Source: Pseudomonas fluorescens (GTDB taxonomy: Bacteria; Pseudomonadota; Gammaproteobacteria; Pseudomonadales; Pseudomonadaceae). From it: DNA of 64,000 nt. The stretch covers positions 1 through 64,000 of the forward strand of contig NZ_VCNJ01000029.1 of NCBI RefSeq assembly GCF_005938625.1, given 5' to 3'. The number at the start of each line of letters is the position of its first letter. Positions within the stretch are counted from its first letter, which is position 1. Under the pieces are notes generated by a model that saw only the letters and a program-made list of their open reading frames with translations, did not search any database and was not told the DNA's origin. Both the position numbers and the translations under genes were made by a program. Of the stretch, positions 9,416 to 18,195 are shown in pieces.

Positions 9416-9769
9416 ATGGCTTACATCGATATTTTCGTAGCGCCGGTGCCGACTGCCAATCGTGAGCAGTACAAAAAGCACGCCGAAATTGCCGCCGTAC
9501 TGTTCAAGGAGTACGGCGCCCTGAGCGTGGCCGAATGCTGGGGAGACGACGTGCCGGACGGCAAGCTCACCTCGTTCCCGATGGCGGTGAAGCTCAAGGA
9601 AGGCGAAACCGTCGCCTCGGGCTGGTTGATCTGGCCGGACAAAGCCACCCGTGATGCCGGCATGGCAAAAATGATGGAGGACCCGCGCATGCAGCCCGAT
9701 GTGAACCCGATGCCGTTCGATGGCCAGCGCATGATCTACGGCGGCTTCCAATACCTCATCGAACCCTGA
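9416..9769 (+). CDS. DUF1428-type protein
   Basis: A 117-residue protein (MAYIDIFVAPVPTANREQYKKHAE...) of the DUF1428 family, dimeric alpha-beta barrel-like proteins of unknown function; the WPDKATRDAGMAKMMEDPRM segment is typical. The ATG at 9416 has AAGGAG seven bases upstream. It is translated right behind the preceding lipoprotein gene. No catalytic role is established for the family. Confidence 0.85.
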   Translation: MAYIDIFVAPVPTANREQYKKHAEIAAVLFKEYGALSVAECWGDDVPDGKLTSFPMAVKLKEGETVASGWLIWPDKATRDAGMAKMMEDPRMQPDVNPMPFDGQRMIYGGFQYLIEP

Positions 9770-9783
9770 AGCCACCGCAAATC

Positions 9784-9877
9784 TATTGTAGGAGTGAGCC
9801 TGCTCGCGATAGCGGTGGGTCTGTCAATGAAGCATTGAATGTGCAAACGCCATCGCGAGCAGGCTCACTCCTACAGG
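9784..9877. repeat. REPIN
   Basis: Arms TTGTAGGAGTGAGCCTGCTC and complement, between convergent genes ending at 9769 and 9886. Its hairpins could protect the 3' ends of both messages. Confidence 0.9.
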
Positions 9878-9885
9878 TACGGTGT

Positions 9886-10080
9886 TCACTCGGTTGAGGG
9901 GGTGATTCGGCAGCTTTTTCGGTTGCGGATCTGCTCGTCCGTCGGGCGTTCACGGACGAACTCGAAGCGCGGCTCACCCTCGCTGTAATGCACCAGCCAG
10001 CCCCATTCCAGTTCGCTTTCGTCCTGCCCGGGTTGCGGCGGCCGGGCCCACCACGGTTCTTTGCTGAGGACCTCGCGCAT
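9886..10080 (-). CDS. Small hypothetical protein, 64 residues
   Basis: Starts MREVLSKEPWWARPPQPGQDE and is rich in Trp, Pro and Glu. The start has CCGGAG seven bases upstream. No signal peptide, membrane segment or known domain is seen. The clean ribosome site and compact frame support it as a real cytosolic protein; its function is unknown. Confidence 0.6.
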   Translation of the reverse strand: MREVLSKEPWWARPPQPGQDESELEWGWLVHYSEGEPRFEFVRERPTDEQIRNRKSCRITPSTE

Positions 10081-10186
10081 GACGGTCTCCGGTTGATGGC
10101 AATCCTTGAACTATAGCTACCTGTCACGAGTCGTCAGATCAGGCTGTGTAGAATCCGGCGGAACACTTTGAACAGGGAGCAGGGCC

Positions 10187-10708
10187 ATGACCGATGAAGC
10201 GAAGCGACTGTTTTTCGCCCTCGATTGCCCGCCGGCGCAACGCAAGGCGATCGCTCAATGGCGCGGGGAGCTGGGGTTGCGAACCGGTAAGCCGGTGCCG
10301 GCGGACAACTTTCATCTGACGCTGCTGTTTCTCGGCGCGGTGCCATTGGTGCAAATCAACGATGTCTGCGAGGCGGCCGGGCAAGTGCGTACGCCAGGAG
10401 AGGCGCTGAAGATTTCGCTGGATCGCATGCAGGTCTGGCATCGCGCCGGGGTGTTGTCGCTGGCGCCGGAGCAAGCTCCGCAGGCGTTGTTGCGCTTGGT
10501 TTATGCGTTGGAGCAGGCCATGTTGCCCTTTGGTTTGGAAGAGACACCGCGCGAATTTCGTCCGCACCTGACCTTGGCCCGTGATTACCGTGCGCCGGAG
10601 CCGGAATCCGCCACGCCGCCTGAGTTCTTCCTGCGTGCCGAACGCTTCGCGCTGTTCGAATCACACAAGGGTCGCTATCGGATTTTGCAAGACTGGCCGC
10701 TGATCTGA
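10187..10708 (+). CDS. thpR: RNA 2',3'-cyclic phosphodiesterase (LigT/ThpR)
   Basis: A 173-residue two-histidine phosphoesterase. Both H-x-T motifs are present: NFHLTLLFLG (His43) and FRPHLTLAR near residue 127. The family hydrolyses 2',3'-cyclic phosphodiester ends of RNA and can ligate tRNA halves in vitro. A GGGAGCAGGG ribosome site precedes the ATG. It stands alone. Confidence 0.92.
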   Translation: MTDEAKRLFFALDCPPAQRKAIAQWRGELGLRTGKPVPADNFHLTLLFLGAVPLVQINDVCEAAGQVRTPGEALKISLDRMQVWHRAGVLSLAPEQAPQALLRLVYALEQAMLPFGLEETPREFRPHLTLARDYRAPEPESATPPEFFLRAERFALFESHKGRYRILQDWPLI

Positions 10709-10712
10709 AGGC

Positions 10713-10738
10713 GCAAAAAAAGGCGCCCGAGGGCGCCT
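10713..10738 (-). terminator. Rho-independent terminator for the minus strand
   Basis: Stem GGCGCCC / GGGCGCC with a 2-base loop. On the minus strand it is followed by seven T, while on the plus strand there is no T-run. It therefore ends transcripts coming from potF, about 210 bp upstream, rather than thpR. Confidence 0.75.
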
Positions 10739-10828
10739 GAGAATTCACCTGAGCCGAGGGAGCCAGGTGAGGCCGTTCATAGCAGGGTGCAGCGGTGGTA
10801 AGGCGCTGCGTGAACGGGAAATTTTTAC

Positions 10829-10941
10829 ACTGATCGTTCCCACGCTCTGCGTGGGAATGCCTCTTGTGACGCTCCGCGTCACGCTTTGGGACGCAGAGCG
10901 TCCCGGACTGCATTCCCACGCGGAGCGTGGGAACGATCATC
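10829..10941. repeat. Palindromic repeat of the GTTCCCACGCTCTGCGTGGG type
   Basis: Outer arms GATCGTTCCCACGCTCTGCG and complement, with inner GACGCTCCGCGTCACGC and GGGACGCAGAGCGTCCC hairpins. It differs from the two REP types elsewhere in the window and lies directly behind the stop of potF. Confidence 0.85.
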
Positions 10942-10944
10942 GGC

Positions 10945-12042
10945 TCACTTACCGAGTTTCACCCGCGTCCAGCCGCGGGTCATGATTCGCTGGGTGGCAA
11001 TCGGCTGATCCGGCACCGCATACAGCGTCGCCATCACCGCTTGCGACGGATACGAACCCGGGTCGTTGCGGATCGCTTCATCCACCAGTGGCGTGGCCGC
11101 CGCGTTGGCGTTGCTGTAGCCGTTGCTGTTGGTGATCTCGGCGATGATGTCCGGGCGCATCAGGAAGTCCATGAACAGGTAAGCGTTCTCGACGTTAGCG
11201 GCATCGCGCGGGATCGCAACCATGTCGTAGAAGCTGCCGGCGCCTTCCTTGGGAATGCTGTAGTCAATCACCACGTTGTTGCCCGATTCCACCGCGCGGG
11301 CCTTGGCCTGCAGCACGTCGCCGGAGTAACCGACCGCCACGCAGATGTTGCCGTTGGCCAGATCGGAGATGTATTTCGAGGAATGGAAATACGCCACGTT
11401 CGGGCGGATCTTCATGAACAGCGCCTCGGCTTCCTTGATGTGTGCGGTGTCCTTGTCGTTCACCGGATAGCCCAGGTAGTGCAGGGCGGCCGGGATCATT
11501 TCGGTCGGCGAGTCGAGGAAACTGATGCCGCAGGCTTTGAGCTTTTCAGCGTTTTCCGGCTTGAACAGCAAATCCCAGGAATTGGTCGGGGCATTGGCGC
11601 CGAGCACTTCCTTGACCTTGGCCGGGTTGAAACCGATGCCGATCGAGCCCCACATGTACGGGAACGCATGGGCGTTGTCCGGATCACTGGCGGCGGCGTT
11701 TTTCAGCAGCACCGGGTTGAGATTCTTCCAGTTCGGCAGTTTGGATTTGTCCAGGGTCTGATAGACGCCAGCCTTGATCTGCTTGGCCAGGAAACTGTTC
11801 GACGGCACGACCAGGTCGTAACCGGACTTGCCCGCCAGCAACCGCGCCTCAAGGGTTTCGTTGCTGTCGAAGACGTCATAAGTCACGCGGATGCCGGTCT
11901 CGTCTTCGAACTTCTTGACGGTGTCCGGCGCGATGTAATCGGACCAGTTGTAAACGCGCAGCACCTTGTCGTTGGCCTGGGCGCCCATGACCATTGCGCC
12001 CATTAAGGACAGTGTCAGCAGAGTCCTGCCAAACATTTTCAT
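10945..12042 (-). CDS. potF: Putrescine/polyamine-binding periplasmic protein
   Basis: A 365-residue PotF/SpuD-type solute-binding protein. The signal peptide (MKMFGRTLLTLSLMGAMVMGAQA) is followed by the family hallmark VLRVYNWSDYIAPDT. The ATG at 12042 has GGAG eight bases upstream; the longer frame to 12069 lacks a ribosome site. It delivers polyamines to the PotGHI transporter encoded upstream on the same strand. It is the last gene of the group, separated from potI by about 190 bp of repeats, and has the minus-strand terminator at 10713-10738 behind it. Putrescine versus spermidine preference cannot be told from the sequence. Confidence 0.9.
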   Translation of the reverse strand: MKMFGRTLLTLSLMGAMVMGAQANDKVLRVYNWSDYIAPDTVKKFEDETGIRVTYDVFDSNETLEARLLAGKSGYDLVVPSNSFLAKQIKAGVYQTLDKSKLPNWKNLNPVLLKNAAASDPDNAHAFPYMWGSIGIGFNPAKVKEVLGANAPTNSWDLLFKPENAEKLKACGISFLDSPTEMIPAALHYLGYPVNDKDTAHIKEAEALFMKIRPNVAYFHSSKYISDLANGNICVAVGYSGDVLQAKARAVESGNNVVIDYSIPKEGAGSFYDMVAIPRDAANVENAYLFMDFLMRPDIIAEITNSNGYSNANAAATPLVDEAIRNDPGSYPSQAVMATLYAVPDQPIATQRIMTRGWTRVKLGK

Positions 12043-12081
12043 CGGTACAACTCCATTCTTCTTATTCACATTGCACGAAGC

Positions 12082-12232
12082 CCCCTCACCCTAACCCTCT
12101 CCCAGAGGGAGAGGGGACTGACCGAGGGGCTGACTACATTTGTGTAGGAGCTGTCGAGTGAAACGAGGCTGCGATCTTTTGATCTTTCACATCAAGGTCA
12201 AAAGATCGCAGCGTGCCGCAGCTCCTACAGGG
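12082..12232. repeat. CCCTCACCC half-element followed by a type-2 REPIN
   Basis: 12082-12133 is one hairpin end (CTCTCCCAGAGGGAGAGG) of the longer CCCTCACCC family. 12142-12232 is a REPIN with GTAGGAGCTG arms and inner GCGATCTTTTGATC. Both lie between potI and potF and may weaken or insulate read-through between them. Confidence 0.85.
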
Positions 12233-13108
12233 TTATGCGGTGGCGGCTTGTTGCGGTTGCTGCCACGACTCGTTCGCGGTCTGATCCATTGCTTCCTGAA
12301 TCGCTTTTTTGCGGTTGGCTTCTGCCTTGCGGCCGAAGTACCAGACCAGGAAGGTCACCAGGGAAACCGCCAGCAGAATCAGGCTCGCCACCGCGTTGAT
12401 CTCCGGCTTCACGCCCAGACGCACTGCCGAAAACACTTCCATCGGCAGGGTGGTCGAACCCGGTCCGGAGACGAAGCTCGCCAACACCAGGTCATCCAGC
12501 GACAAGGCAAACGACATCATTCCGCCCGCCGCCAGCGACGGCGCGATCATTGGAATGGTGATCAGGAAAAACACCTTGAACGGCTTCGCACCGAGATCCA
12601 TCGCCGCTTCTTCGATCGACAGGTCCAGCTCGCGAAGGCGGGCGGAGACTACCACCGCCACATAGGCTGCACAAAACGTGGTGTGGGCGATCCAGATGGT
12701 GACAATCCCACGCTCCTGCGGCCAGCCAATCAACTGCGCCATGGCCACGAACAGCAGCAACAGCGACAGACCGGTGATCACCTCCGGCATCACCAACGGC
12801 GCGGTCACCAGACCACCAAACAGCGTGCGACCCTTGAAGCGCGTGACGCGAGTCAGCACGAAAGCGGCGAGGGTGCCCAGCGCGACTGCAGCAATCGCGG
12901 TGTAGCAGGCGATTTCCAGCGAGCGCACTACCGAGCCCATCAGTTGCGTGTTGTCGAGCAAACCGACGTACCACTTCACCGACCAGCCGCCCCAGACTGT
13001 CACCAGTTTCGAGGCGTTGAACGAGTAGATCACCAGAATCAGCATCGGCAGATAAATGAACATCAAACCGAAGATCAGCATGAATTTGGAAAAACCGAAG
13101 CGTTTCAT
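12233..13108 (-). CDS. potI: Polyamine ABC transporter permease PotI
   Basis: A 291-residue inner-membrane permease with about six membrane segments. The EAA loop, which contacts the ATPase, reads EEAAMDLGAKPFKVFFLITIP. The start overlaps the stop of potH (ATGA). The C-terminus (QQPQQAATA) runs up to the repeat region. It forms the channel with PotH. Confidence 0.93.
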   Translation of the reverse strand: MKRFGFSKFMLIFGLMFIYLPMLILVIYSFNASKLVTVWGGWSVKWYVGLLDNTQLMGSVVRSLEIACYTAIAAVALGTLAAFVLTRVTRFKGRTLFGGLVTAPLVMPEVITGLSLLLLFVAMAQLIGWPQERGIVTIWIAHTTFCAAYVAVVVSARLRELDLSIEEAAMDLGAKPFKVFFLITIPMIAPSLAAGGMMSFALSLDDLVLASFVSGPGSTTLPMEVFSAVRLGVKPEINAVASLILLAVSLVTFLVWYFGRKAEANRKKAIQEAMDQTANESWQQPQQAATA

Positions 13109-14019
13109 CCCCGTGCCTCCATCTCTTTGGCCTGGCTGCGGTTGAACAGCAGAATCGGCACAATCAGGATCAACAGCATCACCACCGCCAGCGCAGACGC
13201 CACCGGCCAGTCGCGGTTATTGAAGAACTCTTGCCACAGCACGCGACCGATCATCAGTGTCTCCGGGCCACCGAGCAGTTCTGGGATCACGAACTCACCG
13301 ACCACCGGAATGAACACCAGCATGCAGCCGGCAATAATCCCGTTCTTGGCCAGCGGCACGGTGATTTTCCAGAAGTTGTTGAAGTTGCTCGAACCCAGGT
13401 CCTGCGCGGCTTCCAGCAAGCTGCCGTCGTGCTTGACGAGGTTGGCGTACAGCGGCAACACCATGAACGGCAGGTAGGCGTAGACCACGCCGATATACAC
13501 GGCCGTGTTGGTGTTGAGGATCTCGATCGGGTGATCGGTCAGCCCCGTCCACATCAGAAACGCATTGAGCAAACCGTTGTTGCTGAGGATGCCCATCCAC
13601 GCGTAAACGCGGATCAGGATTGCCGTCCAGGTCGGCATCATGATCAACAGCAGCAGGACGTTTTGCGTTTCCTTGCCGGTCTTGGTGATGGCGTAGGCCA
13701 TCGGGAAACCGATCAGCAGGCACATCATCGTGCTCAGCGCCGCGACCTTCAGCGAACCGAGATACGCCGACAAGTACAGCTCGTCTTCGCCGAGCATGGT
13801 GTAGTTGCCGATGTTCAGCAGCAGCTGGAATTTCTGTTCGGCGTAGGTGTAGATCTCCGAGTACGGCGGGATCGACAGCGCGGCTTCCGAGAAGCTGATC
13901 TTCATCACCAGGAAAAACGGCAGCATGAAGAACAGGAACAGCCAGATGAACGGAATGCCGATCACCAGTTTTCGCCCGCTGGGCACCAGGCGCAGGAATT
14001 GCTGATTGAAGGTTTTCAT
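13105..14019 (-). CDS. potH: Polyamine ABC transporter permease PotH
   Basis: A 304-residue permease with six predicted membrane segments and the EAA motif LEAAQDLGSSNFNNFWKITVP. The ATG at 14019 overlaps the stop of the ATPase gene by 4 bp, which decides it over the longer frame to 14055. It is the partner of PotI in the inner-membrane channel. Confidence 0.93.
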   Translation of the reverse strand: MKTFNQQFLRLVPSGRKLVIGIPFIWLFLFFMLPFFLVMKISFSEAALSIPPYSEIYTYAEQKFQLLLNIGNYTMLGEDELYLSAYLGSLKVAALSTMMCLLIGFPMAYAITKTGKETQNVLLLLIMMPTWTAILIRVYAWMGILSNNGLLNAFLMWTGLTDHPIEILNTNTAVYIGVVYAYLPFMVLPLYANLVKHDGSLLEAAQDLGSSNFNNFWKITVPLAKNGIIAGCMLVFIPVVGEFVIPELLGGPETLMIGRVLWQEFFNNRDWPVASALAVVMLLILIVPILLFNRSQAKEMEARG

Positions 14020-15158
14020 GAGCGCAGTACCACGCCGCTGTCGTCTTCCCACCACACGTAGACTTTGTCGTCCCAGGTCGGACGTGCGCCACGGCGTTCG
14101 GCGTTGGCCATGAACGACTGGACGATTTTGCCGCCGGGCAGTTCGACGTAGAACACCGAGTGACCGCCGAGGTAGGCGATGTCATGCACCTTGCCTTCGG
14201 ACCAGTTGTAGCGGAACTCGGGTTGAGTGGTGCTGACGAGCATTTTTTCCGGACGGATCGCGTAGGTGACCGACTTGTCCTGCACCGAGGTGCTGACGCC
14301 GTGACCGACGTAAATCTTTTGCTGCAAGTCCGGGCTGTGGATGATCGCGTGACCTTCAAGGTCTTCTACCACGGTGCCGTCGAAGGCGTTCACGTTGCCG
14401 ATGAATTCGCAGACCATGCGGCTGACCGGCGCTTCATAGATGTCGACCGGGCTGCCGATCTGCGCGATCCAGCCCAGGTGCATGATCGCGATGCGCTCGG
14501 CCATGGTCATGGCCTCTTCCTGGTCGTGGGTCACCATTACGCAGGTCACGCCGACGCGTTCGATGATCTGCACCAGCTCCAGTTGCATCTGCGAACGCAG
14601 CTTCTTATCCAGCGCACCCATCGGCTCGTCGAGCAGCAACAGCTTCGGACGCTTGGCCAGCGAACGGGCGAGGGCGACGCGCTGACGCTGGCCGCCAGAC
14701 AACTGGTGCGGACGGCGTTTGGCGTATTGGGTCATGTGTACAAGGCGCAGCATTTCATCGACGCGGGCATCGATTTCGCTGGCGGGCAAACGGTCCTGCT
14801 TCAAGCCGAAGGCGATGTTCTGCGCGACGGTCATGTGTGGGAACAGCGCGTAGGACTGGAACATCATGTTGATCGGCCGCTCGTACGGCGGCATGTCAGT
14901 GATGTCCACGCCGTCGAGCAGAATCCGCCCTTCGGTCGGACGCTCGAAACCGGCGAGCATGCGCAGCAGAGTCGATTTGCCCGAACCGGAGCCACCGAGC
15001 AGGGCGAAGATTTCGCCCTGATGGATCTCCAGGGACACATCGTCCACTGCCACGGTTTCGTCGAACTTCTTGGTGACACGATCGACTTTCACCAGCACCT
15101 TTTTCGGTTGCTGATGACCTTCAAGTGCCTTCCTGTAAGTGCTGGAGGCGTTTGCCAT
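14016..15158 (-). CDS. potG: Polyamine ABC transporter ATPase PotG
   Basis: A 380-residue ABC ATPase. It has Walker A GGSGSGKST, signature LSGGQRQRVALARSL, Walker B LLLLDEPMGALD and a C-terminal TOBE-like region. The ATG at 15158 has GGGAG six bases upstream; the frame to 15230 is an extension without a ribosome site. It is the first gene of potGHI on the minus strand, and 350 bp behind puuD with a REPIN in the gap. Confidence 0.93.
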   Translation of the reverse strand: MANASSTYRKALEGHQQPKKVLVKVDRVTKKFDETVAVDDVSLEIHQGEIFALLGGSGSGKSTLLRMLAGFERPTEGRILLDGVDITDMPPYERPINMMFQSYALFPHMTVAQNIAFGLKQDRLPASEIDARVDEMLRLVHMTQYAKRRPHQLSGGQRQRVALARSLAKRPKLLLLDEPMGALDKKLRSQMQLELVQIIERVGVTCVMVTHDQEEAMTMAERIAIMHLGWIAQIGSPVDIYEAPVSRMVCEFIGNVNAFDGTVVEDLEGHAIIHSPDLQQKIYVGHGVSTSVQDKSVTYAIRPEKMLVSTTQPEFRYNWSEGKVHDIAYLGGHSVFYVELPGGKIVQSFMANAERRGARPTWDDKVYVWWEDDSGVVLRS

Positions 15159-15249
15159 GTGAAACTCCCAACAGGTTTCGTTCGCCTGGCCAATGTGGCC
15201 GGGCTTAAGTGGATTGCAAGCCAGGAACAACCATCCCCCTCACACATGT

Positions 15250-15341
15250 CCCTGTAGGAGCTGCCGAAGGCTGCGATCTTTTGATCTTGTTTTTTACAAT
15301 CAACATCAAAAGATCGCAGCCTTCGGCAGCTCCTACAGGGG
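15250..15341. repeat. Type-2 REPIN, with a gene-free gap to 15504
   Basis: Arms CCTGTAGGAGCTGCCGAAGG and complement, with inner GCGATCTTTTGATC. It lies between puuD and potG. No gene or clear promoter is seen from 15342 to 15504. Confidence 0.9.
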
Positions 15342-15504
15342 CCACATTTTCAGTGGGTTGTCCTGGCTTGGTCGGCGCCGCCGTCCTGGCTGCCTGGGTC
15401 GTACTTGTTGTTATTACGGGTGTTGCTGTTCACGAATGACGGATGCACAAAGGCACACCCGACATTCATGGGGGCAGTAAGTCGTTACGTATTCTTGGCT
15501 GATG

Positions 15505-16266
15505 TCAGCGTTGGTTGCGCCGCGCCGCCCGTTGCCGGCAAGCCTCGCCGAATGCCTGGAAAATCTTCAGGTAGTTCGGGTTGTCGAGCACTTGCCATTC
15601 CGGGTGCCATTGCACGCCGAGGGCGAAGGTCGGGCTGTGCTCGACCGAGACCGCCTCGATCAAGCCGTCCGGAGCCACCGCTTCGGCACGCAGGCCGGGG
15701 GCGAGGCGGTCGATGCCCTGGCTGTGAATCGAGTTGACCTGGAACTCGCCCGGCAGCTCCAGCGCTTCGAACACGCCGCCGCTCAATACCGTCACGGCGT
15801 GGGCCGGTGCGTATTGCACGGCCACGTCAGGGCTGTCGGCTTCGCGGTGATCGAGCATGCCCGGCAGCTCATGCACCTTCTGGTGCAGGCTGCCGCCGAA
15901 CGCCACGTTCATTTCCTGGAAACCCCGGCAAATGCCGAGCACCGGAACGCCCGCCGCGATGGCTGCACGCAATAAAGGAAGGGTGGTGGCATCCCGCGCC
16001 GGATCGTGATCCGTGCCGGGTTCGCTGGCCGGGCCTTGATAGTGGAAAGGCTCCACGTTCGAGGGCGAGCCGGTCAGCAGCAGACCGTCGAGTTGACCGA
16101 GCAGGTCTTCGATTTCAGTCAGGTTGCCAAGAGAAGGAATGACCACTGGCAGCCCGTTAGCGCCAACGCTGACAGCACGTACGTACTTGTCGCCGCTGAT
16201 GTGATAGGGGTGCAGGCCAATCTGTTTGACGCACGCAGTAACGCCGATCAATGGCTTGAATGCCAT
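15505..16266 (-). CDS. puuD: Gamma-glutamyl-gamma-aminobutyrate hydrolase
   Basis: A 253-residue class-I glutamine-amidotransferase-like hydrolase (PuuD/SpuA). It releases glutamate from gamma-Glu-GABA in the gamma-glutamylated putrescine route. The nucleophile elbow is LGICRGFQEMN (Cys113), and the His-Glu pair lies in GVQWHPEW. It diverges from puuA across a 280-bp AT-rich region, so both are probably controlled together. It acts in the cytosol. Confidence 0.92.
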   Translation of the reverse strand: MAFKPLIGVTACVKQIGLHPYHISGDKYVRAVSVGANGLPVVIPSLGNLTEIEDLLGQLDGLLLTGSPSNVEPFHYQGPASEPGTDHDPARDATTLPLLRAAIAAGVPVLGICRGFQEMNVAFGGSLHQKVHELPGMLDHREADSPDVAVQYAPAHAVTVLSGGVFEALELPGEFQVNSIHSQGIDRLAPGLRAEAVAPDGLIEAVSVEHSPTFALGVQWHPEWQVLDNPNYLKIFQAFGEACRQRAARRNQR

Positions 16267-16548
16267 TTTTATTCACCTCGAAGTTTGACACTTGAACGAG
16301 CTTTTCCGGAGCTTAGCCTCGTTGATTTTAATTAACAACTGCCATGTAAAAAATTCTAAACGCCGTTCATCATATCTTCATGATTCTCGGGGCTTTGGCG
16401 CCTGTATTGGTACGCAAGTGTTAAAAAAAGCCCGAAAAATAAACCCTGAGCGGCCATCTGTTCGCTATTGACTTCACTTTGCCGTTCGGGTTGACTGGCT
16501 CGGCGAAACAGCAGTGAACATAATAATTAACAGCTAAATAGGTGCATC
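16267..16548. promoter_or_regulatory. Divergent promoter region of puuD and puuA
   Basis: AT-rich compared with its surroundings. An AATTAACARCT block occurs twice in the same orientation, at 16331-16341 and 16525-16535, the first within a TTAATTAA palindrome (16328-16335). One copy lies upstream of each gene, so they are candidate operator parts for the PuuR/PauR regulator. This is inference; no known consensus was matched. Confidence 0.4.
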
Positions 16549-17925
16549 ATGTCGGTCCCTCTGCGTACCGTTCAACTCAACGAAGCAAACGCATTCCTTA
16601 AGAAATATCCTGAGGTTTTGTACGTCGACCTTCTGATTGCGGATATGAACGGTGTGGTGCGCGGCAAGCGCATCGAACGCACCAGTCTTCATAAGGTTTA
16701 CGAGAAAGGCATCAACCTGCCGGCCTCGCTTTTCGCGCTCGACATCAACGGCTCCACGGTGGAAAGCACCGGCCTGGGTCTGGACATCGGCGACGCTGAC
16801 CGCATTTGCTACCCGATCCCCGGCACCCTGAGCATCGAACCGTGGCAGAAGCGTCCCACCGCACAACTTCTAATGACCATGCACGAAATCGAAGGCCAGC
16901 CGTTCTTCGCTGACCCGCGTGAAGTGCTGGCCAACGTCGTACGCAAATTCGATGACCTCGGTCTGACCATCTGCGCGGCATTCGAACTCGAGTTCTATCT
17001 GATCGACCAGGACAACGTGAACGGTCGTCCGCAGTCGCCACGTTCGCCGGTGTCCGGCAAGCGCCCGGTGTCGACTCAGGTTTACCTGATCGACGATCTC
17101 GACGAATACGTCGATTGCCTGCAAGACATCCTCGAAGGCGCGAAAGAGCAGGGCATCCCGGCTGACGCCATCGTCAAGGAAAGCGCCCCGGCGCAATTCG
17201 AAGTCAACCTGCATCACGTCTCCGACCCGATCAAGGCGTGCGATTACGCCGTCCTGCTCAAGCGTCTGGTGAAGAACATCGCCTACGACCACGAGATGGA
17301 CACCACCTTCATGGCCAAGCCGTATCCGGGCCAGGCGGGCAACGGTCTGCACGTACACATTTCGATCCTGGACAAAGAAGGCAACAACATCTTCGCCAGC
17401 GAGGATCCCGAGCAGAACGCCGCACTGCGTCACGCGATCGGCGGTGTGCTGGAGACCCTGCCTGCGCAAATGGCGTTTCTGTGCCCGAACGTCAACTCGT
17501 ACCGCCGCTTCGGCGCGCAGTTCTACGTACCGAACTCGCCGAGCTGGGGCATCGACAACCGCACCGTTGCGGTCCGTGTGCCAACCGGTTCGGCCGACGC
17601 CGTGCGTATCGAGCATCGCGTCGCCGGTGCCGATGCCAACCCGTACTTGCTGATGGCGTCGGTACTGGCCGGCATTCACCACGGTCTGACCAATCAGATC
17701 GAGCCGGGCGCACCGGTGGAAGGCAACAGCTACGAGCAGAACGAACAGAGCTTGCCGAACAACCTGCGCGACGCACTGCGCGAGCTGGACGACAGCGAAG
17801 TCATGGCCCGCTACATCGACCCGATGTACATCGACGTGTTTGTCGCGTGCAAGGAAAGCGAGCTGGCCGAGTTCGAAAACTCGATCTCTGACCTTGAGTA
17901 CAATTGGTATCTGCATACGGTGTGA
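16549..17925 (+). CDS. puuA: Gamma-glutamylputrescine synthetase
   Basis: A 458-residue glutamine-synthetase-fold ligase that joins glutamate to putrescine or another amine using ATP. Family landmarks are visible: the beta-Grasp N-domain, then EFELEFY, NGLHVHISILD, YRRFGAQFYVPNSPSWG and NRTVAVRVP. It is the first step of the pathway completed by puuC, puuB and puuD around it. Substrate could be putrescine, cadaverine or diaminopropane, since pseudomonads carry several paralogs. A second paralog lies at 31679-33043. Confidence 0.9.
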   Translation: MSVPLRTVQLNEANAFLKKYPEVLYVDLLIADMNGVVRGKRIERTSLHKVYEKGINLPASLFALDINGSTVESTGLGLDIGDADRICYPIPGTLSIEPWQKRPTAQLLMTMHEIEGQPFFADPREVLANVVRKFDDLGLTICAAFELEFYLIDQDNVNGRPQSPRSPVSGKRPVSTQVYLIDDLDEYVDCLQDILEGAKEQGIPADAIVKESAPAQFEVNLHHVSDPIKACDYAVLLKRLVKNIAYDHEMDTTFMAKPYPGQAGNGLHVHISILDKEGNNIFASEDPEQNAALRHAIGGVLETLPAQMAFLCPNVNSYRRFGAQFYVPNSPSWGIDNRTVAVRVPTGSADAVRIEHRVAGADANPYLLMASVLAGIHHGLTNQIEPGAPVEGNSYEQNEQSLPNNLRDALRELDDSEVMARYIDPMYIDVFVACKESELAEFENSISDLEYNWYLHTV

Positions 17926-17952
17926 TTGGCTGAGGCCCTCAAAAGCTGAAGA

Positions 17953-18130
17953 GCCCCTCACCCTAACCCTCTCCCAAAGGGAGAGGGGACTGACCGGGTT
18001 GTCTTGAGATATCCGGCGACCTGATCGATCCAGCCGTTTATGGATTCGGCAAAGATTTTTCAGGTCGGCGGAGATTCTGAGCATCCCCCAATCGGTCCCC
18101 TCTACCCCTGGGAGAGGGCTAGGGTGAGCA
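17953..18130. repeat. CCCTCACCC-type long inverted element
   Basis: About 175 bp, with hairpin ends CCCTCACCCTAACCCTCTCC and GGGAGAGGGCTAGGGTGAG in inverted order around a centre resembling the other copies (ATCC/GATTCGG...CAGGTCGGCG). It lies between puuA and puuC, inside what is otherwise a co-directional cluster. Confidence 0.85.
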
Positions 18131-18195
18131 GCCATCTCAAGCCAGACATCGCAGCCAGACGACAACCCCCAATCCCCCCTTGTCGAGCCACAACA

